Shown here: piece after piece, positions 1 through 5,547 of the stretch | How the letters are laid out: every line of letters starts with the position of its first letter | Position numbering within the stretch: the stretch's first letter is position 1 | Assembly (NCBI GenBank): GCA_947565485.1 | Contig: CANOGG010000030.1 | Location: forward strand, 1-9,114 | Length of the DNA stretch: 9,114 nucleotides | Reading direction: 5' to 3' | Origin: an uncultured Mycoplasma sp. | Lineage (GTDB): Bacteria > Bacillota_I > Bacilli_A > RF39 > UBA660 | Position numbers and translations under genes: made by a program | Notes under the pieces: generated by a model | Databases searched by the model: none | What the model was told of the DNA's origin: nothing | What the model saw: the letters and a program-made list of their open reading frames with translations, nothing else

Positions 1-20
1 CTCTTTCATTTTCAATAAAT

Positions 21-32
21 TAGAAATTTCTA
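21..32. promoter_or_regulatory. Candidate operator: 12-bp perfect palindrome
   Basis: TAGAAATTTCTA is a perfect 12-bp palindrome. It lies just downstream of the expected start point (about 38) of the leftward promoter at 45-73, a position where a bound dimer would block transcription. A related looser inverted repeat, GAAAT-N5-ATTTC, sits at 76-90 between that promoter and the XRE-type regulator gene at 147. Both share the GAAAT/ATTTC half-site. XRE-family repressors commonly bind such sites beside their own genes. Binding here is inference; AT-rich DNA yields short palindromes by chance. Confidence 0.3.
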
Positions 33-44
33 CTTTATACTTCT

Positions 45-73
45 ATTATAGTTTGGATTATTATCAAAGTCAA
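45..73 (-). promoter_or_regulatory. Sigma-A-type promoter firing leftward out of the window
   Basis: On the minus strand there is TTGACT (73 to 68), a 17-base spacer and a perfect TATAAT (50 to 45). It would start transcripts near 38 and drive a gene to the left of the window. An ATG at 9 to 7 on the minus strand is a possible start, but it has no convincing ribosome binding site, so the gene itself is not annotated. The promoter is divergent from the XRE regulator at 147, the usual arrangement for a regulator and its target. Confidence 0.7.
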
Positions 74-146
74 GAGAAATATTCCATTTCCGTGCATTTG
101 CTTTTTTGAATAATTATATATGAGAAAATGATTTTAGGGTGATTTT

Positions 147-611
147 ATGTATAAAGAGAGACTTATCCTTTTACGAAAAGAAAAAAATTGGACACAAAAA
201 GATATGGCAGAATTAATAAATATACATCGAGGAAGATATAATCAGTATGAGACAGAATTAGATATAATTCCTATTGAACATTTAAACACAATATGTAATT
301 TTTTTAATGTTTCACTTGATTATGTTTTTGGGTTTGTTAATGCATCAAATTATGGTGAAAATAATTATGTTATTGATAAAAAATTGGCAGGTAGACATTT
401 AAAAGATTTTAGAAAAAATGAACATATTACACAAAAACAATTGGGAGAAATTCCTAATGTTAATCAGTCAGTTATTGCAAAATACGAAAATGGGATAAAT
501 TTGATTCCCACGGCTTTTCTTTATGCAATATGTGATATTTTTGGGGTGAGTGCAGATTACCTTTTAGGGCGAGTAAATGGACCAATGTATTGGGATAAGA
601 AGAAAAAATAA
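147..611 (+). CDS. Tandem helix-turn-helix XRE-family transcriptional regulator
   Basis: This 154-residue protein consists of two successive XRE/Cro-CI-type HTH domains and little else. Domain 1 spans about residues 5-63 (LRKEKNWTQKDMAELI, then NQYE, ending SLDYVFGFVN). Domain 2 spans about 84-142 (RKNEHITQKQLGEI, then AKYENG, ending SADYLLGRVN). Each copy carries the hallmark TQK helix 2, the Y-E of helix 3 and the family ending 'F-x-V-S-x-D-Y'. The two copies have diverged, so this is an old internal duplication. The short Lys-rich end (KKKK) has no ligand or peptidase domain. It is probably a DNA-binding repressor, with the two domains able to contact two half-sites from one chain. The start is set by AGGGTGA at 136-142, four bases before the ATG. 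No clear promoter is visible upstream on this strand. Its target is unknown; the divergent leftward promoter at 45-73 is the obvious candidate. Function as a regulator is confident, the target is not. Confidence 0.85.
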   Translation: MYKERLILLRKEKNWTQKDMAELINIHRGRYNQYETELDIIPIEHLNTICNFFNVSLDYVFGFVNASNYGENNYVIDKKLAGRHLKDFRKNEHITQKQLGEIPNVNQSVIAKYENGINLIPTAFLYAICDIFGVSADYLLGRVNGPMYWDKKKK

Positions 612-707
612 GGCTTAATGTTATTAAAATGTATTTTAAATTATGATATATCAAATAAATTTTTTAATATATAATTATAAAATTTAGTATTATTGATTTT
701 AAAGTCC

Positions 708-736
708 TTGACTTTATATTTTAAGTTTGATATATT
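708..736 (+). promoter_or_regulatory. Promoter of the tRNA-Met gene
   Basis: TTGACT at 708-713, a 17-base spacer and TATATT at 731-736 form a near-consensus sigma-A promoter. The predicted start, about 743, lies some 14 bases before the mature tRNA 5' end, which is normal for a tRNA precursor leader. Confidence 0.75.
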
Positions 737-756
737 ATTAATGCGTTAAGCAATTT

Positions 757-833
757 GGCGATGTAGCTCAGCTGGCTAGAGCGACCGGTTCATACCCGGT
801 AGGTCGGGGGTTCGATTCCCTCCGTCGCTACCA
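757..833 (+). tRNA. tRNA-Met (CAT anticodon), elongator type
   Basis: The 77-base cloverleaf is complete. Acceptor arm is GGCGATG/CGTCGCT (757-763 with 823-829, including a G-U pair at the first position), D arm GCTC/GAGC, anticodon stem ACCGG/CCGGT around loop TTCATAC (anticodon CAT at 791-793), T arm GGGGG/CCCTC with loop TTCGATT, and an encoded CCA (831-833). Initiator tRNAs have an unpaired first position (C1-A72) and three consecutive G-C pairs in the anticodon stem. Here the first position is G-U and the run of three G-C pairs in initiator orientation is absent, so it is read as elongator Met. The alternative of a lysidine-modified Ile tRNA (also CAT) is less likely, because the sequence closely follows the usual Firmicutes tRNA-Met. 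It stands alone, not in an rRNA or tRNA cluster. Confidence 0.95.
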
Positions 834-845
834 AAAAGAAATTAT

Positions 846-875
846 ACTCAAATTTAAATAATTTGAGTTTTATAT
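846..875 (+). terminator. Intrinsic terminator after the tRNA
   Basis: ACTCAAATT (846-854) and AATTTGAGT (860-868) form a perfect 9-bp stem with a five-base loop, followed by TTTATATATTTT. The stem has only two G-C pairs, so termination may be partial. The downstream gene at 900 has no visible promoter of its own and may rely on read-through. Confidence 0.6.
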
Positions 876-899
876 ATTTTGAATCAGGGAAGTTATTTT

Positions 900-1313
900 A
901 TGATTAAACAAGTTAGAGTTACTTACGAAATTGAATGTTATAATGATTTTAATGATTATCCAGTAGCAATAGCGGATATTTGTGAGTTTTCTTTTGATAA
1001 ATTGGTAAGCGATTTAAATTTATATGTTAGAAACTTTTCTATTATAGTTATAAGTAAAATTACAGAAGATGATTATTATATTAATATTGAACCAATGTTT
1101 GTTATTTATGACAAAAGAATTTGGAAAATACATTATAGCTTGCGTAAATTTTGGATTAATTTAATGGATATTAGTTTTAAAACAGAATGTTCTTGTTATC
1201 ATCATTCTTTAAGTTATCGAGGTAAATTGAAAAAAATCCCTTGTTCAGATAATATTCAGATTATGCAAAAATATAACAATATTGCTAGAAGATTGAAATC
1301 TAAAAATTATTAG
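900..1313 (+). CDS. Hypothetical protein with a CxC-x-HH metal-ligand-like motif
   Basis: I do not recognise this 137-residue protein. The start is ATG 900: AGGGAAG at 886-892 lies seven bases upstream, whereas an in-frame TTG at 879 would place that ribosome binding site inside the gene. The chain is predicted soluble, rich in Tyr, Ile and acidic residues in its first half and basic at its end (RRLKSKNY). Cys97, Cys99, His101, His102 and Cys115 are grouped and could bind a metal ion; this is inference from residue spacing only. No signal peptide or membrane segment is visible. The gene follows the tRNA-Met and its weak terminator with no promoter of its own, and converges on yunB with a 92-base gap. 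Base composition is very AT-rich even for this window, and it may be an acquired gene. Confidence 0.6.
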   Translation: MIKQVRVTYEIECYNDFNDYPVAIADICEFSFDKLVSDLNLYVRNFSIIVISKITEDDYYINIEPMFVIYDKRIWKIHYSLRKFWINLMDISFKTECSCYHHSLSYRGKLKKIPCSDNIQIMQKYNNIARRLKSKNY

Positions 1314-1342
1314 CTATATTTAGAATACAATAATTTGGGGGT

Positions 1343-1404
1343 TCAGTTCATATCAATGTTTTTTTATTTTGTATACTTTTTAGTATCAGTTCATAGAAAT
1401 GTTT
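1343..1404. repeat. Pair of 19-bp direct repeats in the convergent gap
   Basis: TCAGTTCATATCAATGTTT (1343-1361) recurs as TCAGTTCATAGAAATGTTT (1386-1404), 17 of 19 bases identical, with a 43-base period. The second copy ends one base before the yunB stop codon. The pair sits inside a 9-bp inverted repeat, TTTAGAATA (1319-1327) and TATTCTAAA (1407-1415). No clear terminator is present in this convergent gap. Its role is unknown: it may be a local duplication, a protein binding site, or a small repeat element. Confidence 0.5.
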
Positions 1405-1405
1405 G

Positions 1406-2149
1406 TTATTCTAAAGATTTGGTAAATGATTCGCTGGTTTTGTCGATAGTGCCATTATAAAAGTTTGGGACAGCACCATTAATCATTTCTGATGCAATAA
1501 CTGTGTTATACTTGAATACTTGGTCTTCGGTTTTAAAGCTGCTGATTATTTGGTTGTGAAATTCAATATAGACAAATAACTCAACTAAAGCATTATTAAG
1601 ACCATAATTGGTTATTTTGGTTTCGAGGTTGGTTAGAATGGAACCGATAAAATTTATTTTGAGGGGAATTTTAGGACCCATGTTATAAAATAAGTTATTG
1701 TTTAAACCACTGCCTAAAGGAATAAATAGAGTAAGATTGTTGGTGCGTTTAGTGGTTTCGCGGTCAAGATAGGCTAGAGCTATTTCACCGTTTTTGATGT
1801 TATTTAAGTTAGCATTTAAGATAGATGTGATATTGTCTAAGAGTTGGTAAGCATGAGGAAGATTAAAATCAACAGATATTATTTCTTCTTGATTATTTTT
1901 AGTAATGATTAATATGTCGTTTAAAGTTTATTCGTTTAAAATTTTTCTCGTAAGTTTTGTGCCGATAATGTCAAAATTTAGACGGTTTATTTCAGCACTC
2001 GCTATGGATATTAAGTTTTCATTGATAGTGGTACTAAATTTTGTTAAGAAAAAAAGGGTAACAAAAATAATTAGGGTTAGAGTTAAAAAGATTAACTTTC
2101 CTAAGACGGGTTTATTTTTGTTACACTTAGTTTTGAATTTATTTTTCAT
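1406..2149 (-). pseudogene. yunB: Sporulation protein YunB, interrupted by one in-frame TAA
   Basis: Reading from 2149, codons 1-73 give a Lys-rich start, one membrane segment (about residues 17-37) and an extracytoplasmic stretch with SIASAEINRLNFD. Codon 74 is TAA (1930 to 1928). The same frame then stays open for 173 codons to the stop at 1406-1408, including TLFIPLGSG, a GPKIPLKINFIGSI block, YGLNNALVEL and a near-terminal GAVPNFYNG. These are the diagnostic blocks of YunB, a membrane-anchored protein required for normal spore formation in Bacillus. Full length including the stop position is about 247 codons, close to the roughly 254 residues of the B. subtilis protein. Nothing else is broken: no frameshift and no second stop. 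No start codon other than the internal ATG at 1681 could restart the rest, and that lies deep inside the conserved domain. The ATG also lacks a clear ribosome binding site; the upstream gene ends 16 bases before it, so translation may be coupled. Recent pseudogene, point error or read-through are the alternatives. Confidence 0.85.
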
Positions 2150-2165
2150 ACTAAATATATATGCT

Positions 2166-3170
2166 TTAGAATAAAGAAAGATTTAAAAATTTATTTAAGA
2201 AGATAACGAGACCAGCGATTAAGACAATGCTAACTAAGATGATAGCTGTGTAAATTAAAGCGCGGTTGGATTTTACTTCTTTTTTTAGGTCAGCAAAATC
2301 ATCAAAGTCACTTTCAGTAAAGGACATGGTCTTAGTTAGTTCGCTTACCTCTTCTTTTATTTGGTCCTCTTTTTTCTGTTCTTGTTCTTTTAGTTTATCT
2401 AATATTTGAGGACGAATTTTAGTTGCTTCTTCTAATGACATGATTGGTGAGGTTTCGCTTATGCTCTCTTCTTCATGGGCACCACTTATAACGATAGTGT
2501 CATCACTGCCTTTTAAGTCGGTTAGAATTTCTAATGGGTTTAGTTCATCAAGAGTCTTATCATTAGCATCAGGTTTTAAGCTAGAGACTAATTCATCTGT
2601 AGAGCTTGTCTCTTCCCCTTTTTCTTTGTTGGCATATAATTCACGAATAGTAATGGTATTTATGAGGTCGATTAGTTCGTCGTTATCTTTTTTAGGGTTC
2701 GTGATATTCGTAGAACTGATTTCGGAAGTATTATCAGAAGTATCTTCAAAATCTAGTTCGTCTTTGTTTAGTTCGAGACTATTTAGAATATCAAACTGCG
2801 TATCACGAATTTTTTTGACCCGTTCTTTTTCGTAGTCAACTTCTTTTTCACTCCGGGCTTGTTCTAGAATGGCATTGATATCATATTCTCTTGTTTCATC
2901 AAGACTAATACTCGGAGTCTCTTCCTCAATATCTTCGATTACAATACTTCTTCGTTTAGTATCACGGTTATATTTGGTATCTAATATTTTTTTTATTTTT
3001 TCAACATCGATGTTTTTTGCGTTATTTTCAAGCACTGTTGCATTTGTTTCAAGTTTATAATCATCAACTTCTACATTACTAATATTTTCATAGAGACTTT
3101 TATTTTTATGTTGTCTTAGAGAGGTATTGGTTGGGTTTTCATCATAATACTTATCCATGCGTGTTTTCAT
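2166..3170 (-). CDS. Acidic tail-anchored membrane protein of unknown function
   Basis: This 334-residue protein is not one I can name. Residues 1 to about 300 are hydrophilic and strongly charged, with many Glu, Asp, Ser and Thr and probably largely disordered. Short helical, repeat-like pieces are visible: VEKIKKILDTKYNRDTKRR near 55 and EYDINAILEQARSEKE near 98. One hydrophobic segment at about 305-325 follows a basic cluster and leaves only a few residues outside, so it is a C-terminally anchored protein facing the cytoplasm. There is no signal peptide, enzyme motif or nucleotide-binding motif. The ribosome binding site AAAGGA (3186 to 3181) is ten bases before the ATG; a second Met at residue 5 is an alternative start. 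It precedes yunB by 16 bases in the same direction and is divergent from the ferredoxin gene. Such architecture suits a scaffold or membrane recruiter, but that is inference. Confidence 0.75.
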   Translation of the reverse strand: MKTRMDKYYDENPTNTSLRQHKNKSLYENISNVEVDDYKLETNATVLENNAKNIDVEKIKKILDTKYNRDTKRRSIVIEDIEEETPSISLDETREYDINAILEQARSEKEVDYEKERVKKIRDTQFDILNSLELNKDELDFEDTSDNTSEISSTNITNPKKDNDELIDLINTITIRELYANKEKGEETSSTDELVSSLKPDANDKTLDELNPLEILTDLKGSDDTIVISGAHEEESISETSPIMSLEEATKIRPQILDKLKEQEQKKEDQIKEEVSELTKTMSFTESDFDDFADLKKEVKSNRALIYTAIILVSIVLIAGLVIFLNKFLNLSLF

Positions 3171-3192
3171 AGCGCCACTATCCTTTTATACT

Positions 3193-3201
3193 ATGATAAC
3201 A
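3193..3201 (-). promoter_or_regulatory. Possible extended -10 promoter for the tail-anchored protein and yunB
   Basis: The minus strand reads TGTTATCAT, one base off the extended -10 consensus TGnTATAAT, with only a weak -35 (TTTTAA-like) upstream. It would start transcripts near 3186, directly at the ribosome binding site, giving a leader of only about 16 bases. A second weak candidate (TTGTCG with TATAAA, spacer 18) lies still closer to the gene. Confidence 0.35.
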
Positions 3202-3229
3202 CATTTTTCGACAATTTAAAAGTCTTATC

Positions 3230-3258
3230 TTTTCATTTTAAAAAAGTTTTGCTATAAT
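3230..3258 (+). promoter_or_regulatory. Promoter of the ferredoxin gene
   Basis: A perfect extended -10, TGCTATAAT (TATAAT at 3253-3258), is preceded by a partial -35, TTTTCA (3230-3235), at a 17-base spacing. The predicted start is near 3265, just ahead of the AAGGAG ribosome binding site at 3267-3272. Confidence 0.7.
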
Positions 3259-3282
3259 GATTTTGTAAGGAGAAAAAATATT

Positions 3283-3585
3283 ATGAAAAAAATAATTGTA
3301 AATGAAGAAGCTTGCATTGGATGCGGAGCTTGTGTGGCTATTGATGAGGCGCATTTTGCATTTAATGACGAGGGATTATCACATGCGATAAGTAATGAAA
3401 ATTTAGAGAGTGAGCAACTTTTAAGTGCGATTGAGTCTTGTCCGACTTCAGCGATATCATTAAGCGAGACTGAAGAGGAAGTACAATCAGAATGTGGTAC
3501 TGATGAGTGTGTTTGTGAGACTTGTGAATGTAGTGAAGATACGCAAGGATGTCATTGTAATCAAAAAAAGGAAGATATGGAGTAA
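3283..3585 (+). CDS. fer: Monocluster [4Fe-4S] ferredoxin with a Cys-rich C-terminal tail
   Basis: Residues 1 to about 60 are a single-cluster bacterial ferredoxin. Cys11, Cys14 and Cys17 (CIGCGAC) plus Cys53 (SCPTSAI) are the four ligands of one [4Fe-4S] cluster; the region between lacks a second ligand set, as in the Bacillus Fer type. It would act as a small cytoplasmic one-electron carrier; the partner is not encoded nearby. The typical relative ends around residue 80. Here residues 61-100 form an acidic extension with seven further cysteines (71, 76, 78, 81, 83, 90, 92) in C-x-C and C-x2-C spacings, plus His91, which looks like a metal-binding, metallothionein-like tail. The start is supported by AAGGAG at 3267-3272, ten bases upstream, and by an extended -10 promoter. 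The gene is monocistronic, divergent from the tail-anchored gene and convergent with rluB, one base separating the two stop codons. Symbol is by family, not proven orthology. Confidence 0.9.
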   Translation: MKKIIVNEEACIGCGACVAIDEAHFAFNDEGLSHAISNENLESEQLLSAIESCPTSAISLSETEEEVQSECGTDECVCETCECSEDTQGCHCNQKKEDME

Positions 3586-3601
3586 GCTATTCTTCCTTTT
3601 T
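3565..3601. terminator. Bidirectional hairpin terminator inside both coding ends
   Basis: AAAAAGGAAGA (3565-3575) and TCTTCCTTTTT (3591-3601) are exact inverted repeats, an 11-bp stem with a 15-base loop. The A-tract and T-tract make it work in either direction, ending both the ferredoxin and rluB transcripts. The arms lie inside the coding sequences and the two stop codons (3583-3585 on +, 3587-3589 on -) sit in the loop. Confidence 0.75.
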
Positions 3602-4321
3602 AAGTGATTCTTTTAAGCTATATAATTTTTTAACTTCTTTAATGGTTAAGGCGCGATATTCGCCACTTTTTAAACCTTTTAAATCGAGAAAGGCAACTTT
3701 GATACGAGTTAGTCTTATAACAGGATGTTTGAGGCTTTCAAAGAGACGTTTTACAATGTGATTGCGCCCCTCTTCAATGGTTAACTCGATAAGAGATGTC
3801 TTTTTTTCAAAGTCTTTATCACGGATTTTGAAATCATTAATTTTTACTTTACGACCACCAATGTAAATACCATTTTTTAGACGGTCAATATCATCTTTGT
3901 TTAAAAGGCCTTCAATTTTGGCGATGTAAGTTTTGGGAATTTTATTTTTGGGATGCATTAAGAGATTAGCAAGTTCACCATCGTTAGTTAGAATGACTAG
4001 GCCAGTTGTATCATAGTCTAAGCGACCGATGGGATAGATTCTCTTATCAGTGGCAATATAGTCAATAACAGTGGGACGATTATGGTTGTCACTAACACTA
4101 GTGATGACATGACGGGGTTTATTTAGAAGATAATAAACTTTGGAAACATCACGGTTTAACATAACACCATCTACTTCGATGATATCATTTCCAGAGACTT
4201 TGGTACCAAGTTCACTTACAATTTCGCCATTTACACGTACTTTACTAGATGCGATTAATTCTTCGGCTTTACGTCTAGAAGTTAGACCAGAGTTTGCTAT
4301 TACTTTTCCTAATCGTTCCAT
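3587..4321 (-). CDS. rluB: 23S rRNA pseudouridine synthase, RsuA/RluB family
   Basis: This 244-residue enzyme converts a specific uridine to pseudouridine in rRNA (by family, 23S rRNA for RluB and its Bacillus relative YpuL). An N-terminal S4 RNA-binding domain covers about residues 1-60 (LGKVIANSGLTSRRKAEELI). The catalytic domain follows, with the signature GRLDYDTTGLVILTNDG whose Asp102 is the nucleophile, and the late motif EEGRNHIVKRLFE with KSGEYRALT near the end. Length is normal. The ATG lies two bases past the gluP stop codon, with AGAGG (4335 to 4331) inside the end of gluP, so translation is probably coupled to the protease gene. Its usual Bacillus neighbours scpA and scpB are not in the window. 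Which uridine it modifies, and RluB rather than RsuA specificity, cannot be read from sequence alone. Confidence 0.93.
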   Translation of the reverse strand: MERLGKVIANSGLTSRRKAEELIASSKVRVNGEIVSELGTKVSGNDIIEVDGVMLNRDVSKVYYLLNKPRHVITSVSDNHNRPTVIDYIATDKRIYPIGRLDYDTTGLVILTNDGELANLLMHPKNKIPKTYIAKIEGLLNKDDIDRLKNGIYIGGRKVKINDFKIRDKDFEKKTSLIELTIEEGRNHIVKRLFESLKHPVIRLTRIKVAFLDLKGLKSGEYRALTIKEVKKLYSLKESLKKEE

Positions 4322-4323
4322 AA

Positions 4324-5481
4324 TTAAATACCTCTAAATAAGATAAAGAAGAGGAACCCAACTAAGAGAATAAGGACGATAGTGCCATTTATTTGGTCGA
4401 TTTTTTTAGATTTACCAGGGATACCTAGAGCACTGGTTAGAAGATAACCAGCAGCAAGACCACCTAGATGAGCGTATAAGTCAATACCAGGAAGCGTAAG
4501 ACTAATAAGTAAGTTGATTAAGATTACAGGGATGATTTGAGTTTTTAGAACACTTCCGAGGTACAGACGGTAGTGATAGCCAAAGTAAAGAAGCGAGCCT
4601 AAAAGACCAAAGATGGCCCCACTGGCACCGGCGGATATTACTGAGTCACTAGCAATGACAACTGATAAAAGAGAGCCCACAATACCACTTCCTAAGAAGA
4701 CGATTAAGTATTTTAGGCGGCCAAGAAACCCTTCTAACTGGCGACCTAATATATATAAAGCATACATATTAAATAATAAGTGTAAGATGCCGATATGGAG
4801 AAAGACTGATGTTAAAAGACGCCATACTTCACCATTTTGGACTAAAATTTTAGAGTTAGCACCAAAGGCTCTTAGAGTGTTGATGTCTTCACTTCCATTA
4901 CCAAAGATATACATGGCTATAAAAACTAGAATACATATACCAATTAATATTGGGGTGACTAGACTTTTTTTAGGTTCGAATAATTTAGTAAAAGCGGCAT
5001 TATCACGAACAGTCTTGGCATTTAGGTCGTTAGTGACATTCACAATTAGTTCGATACCCTCTTTGTCTTTGATAATCTTGTTTTTGATTTTTGGGAAAAT
5101 GGCATTTAATTCTTTATCTTCTATTATTTCGTTGATATCATTAAATTTTATAGAAGCGATATTTTTTGATTCGTTATCAAATTTGACATCATCAGAGACA
5201 TTGATTAAGATGTTTAGGGTGTTGACACTTAAAGATAGAGTTTTTTTGCGAATTTGTTCCATGACTTTTTTGGTTTTGAAACAATCAAACTTGTATTGTT
5301 CGTCGTTGTGAATATGGTTGGAGTTTATTCTAATGATGCGATAAGGACCCTCTAGATTTTCGAGCCAGATTTCATCTTTTACCCCTTTTACAACGATGGG
5401 AGTGTAATTTTCCTCGGTTACAAAATAATGAACTAAAGACATAACTAACTCATCATTTTTATTAACAATATTATAATTCAT
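4324..5481 (-). CDS. gluP: GluP/YqgP-type rhomboid intramembrane serine protease
   Basis: This 385-residue protein cleaves membrane proteins within or near their transmembrane segments. Residues 1 to about 170 form a soluble cytoplasmic domain that resembles the N-terminal domain of B. subtilis YqgP (including a DEIWLE match). About residues 173-380 carry the rhomboid core with roughly seven hydrophobic helices. Catalytic Ser287 is in GASGAIFG and His338 in YAHLGGLAAGY; the H229-x4-H234-x3-N238 motif and the preceding GEVWRLLTSVFLH are conserved rhomboid features, so it should be active. Unlike YqgP (about 507 residues) there is no C-terminal TPR region: the chain stops soon after the last helix. 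GAGGTGA lies nine bases before the ATG and an extended -10 promoter lies just upstream. It leads a two-gene unit with rluB and is divergent from the small membrane protein at 5548. Substrates are unknown. Confidence 0.93.
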   Translation of the reverse strand: MNYNIVNKNDELVMSLVHYFVTEENYTPIVVKGVKDEIWLENLEGPYRIIRINSNHIHNDEQYKFDCFKTKKVMEQIRKKTLSLSVNTLNILINVSDDVKFDNESKNIASIKFNDINEIIEDKELNAIFPKIKNKIIKDKEGIELIVNVTNDLNAKTVRDNAAFTKLFEPKKSLVTPILIGICILVFIAMYIFGNGSEDINTLRAFGANSKILVQNGEVWRLLTSVFLHIGILHLLFNMYALYILGRQLEGFLGRLKYLIVFLGSGIVGSLLSVVIASDSVISAGASGAIFGLLGSLLYFGYHYRLYLGSVLKTQIIPVILINLLISLTLPGIDLYAHLGGLAAGYLLTSALGIPGKSKKIDQINGTIVLILLVGFLFFILFRGI

Positions 5482-5509
5482 TTTAAATTTTCACCTCAAG
5501 TACTTTTAT

Positions 5510-5518
5510 TTTATAACA
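5510..5518 (-). promoter_or_regulatory. Extended -10 promoter for gluP-rluB
   Basis: The minus strand reads TGTTATAAA (5518 to 5510), one base from TGnTATAAT; no good -35 is seen. Starts near 5503 would give a leader of about 20 bases carrying GAGGTGA before the gluP ATG. A TATAAT on the other strand (5524-5529) could serve the divergent gene, but it lacks a -35 and lies almost at that gene's ribosome binding site. Confidence 0.5.
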
Positions 5519-5547
5519 AAACATATAATTAGTAAAGAGGTGAATAT

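Noticed and set aside
624..639. TTAAAAT/ATTTTAA hairpin after the XRE gene as a terminator
   Set aside because: Only A-T pairs and no following T-run; expected by chance in such AT-rich DNA.
757..833. tRNA-associated integration site (att duplication)
   Set aside because: No second copy of the tRNA 3' end is found in the window and there is no integrase gene.
879..899. TTG start extending the orphan protein by seven residues
   Set aside because: The AGGGAAG ribosome binding site at 886-892 would fall inside the gene; ATG 900 has the right spacing.
1373..1386. ATACT-TTTT-AGTAT hairpin as a terminator
   Set aside because: Five AT-rich pairs and no T-run after it on either strand.
1406..1681. 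Separate 91-residue protein starting at the ATG at 1681
   Set aside because: The frame upstream of that Met carries conserved YunB sequence (IPLGSG and more) in the same phase, so it is the end of the broken yunB.
1928..1930. Recoded TAA (alternative genetic code)
   Set aside because: TAA ends many other intact genes here with normal family lengths (lspA, rluB, rluD), so it is an ordinary stop in this organism.
2440..3060. Ser-rich open frames on the + strand
   Set aside because: Shadows of the acidic Glu/Asp-rich tail-anchored gene on the other strand; the serine runs come from its codon pattern.
4613..5311. 232-codon open frame on the + strand
   Set aside because: It is exactly antisense to the rhomboid gene, whose catalytic motifs are clear; no ribosome binding site and no recognisable domain.
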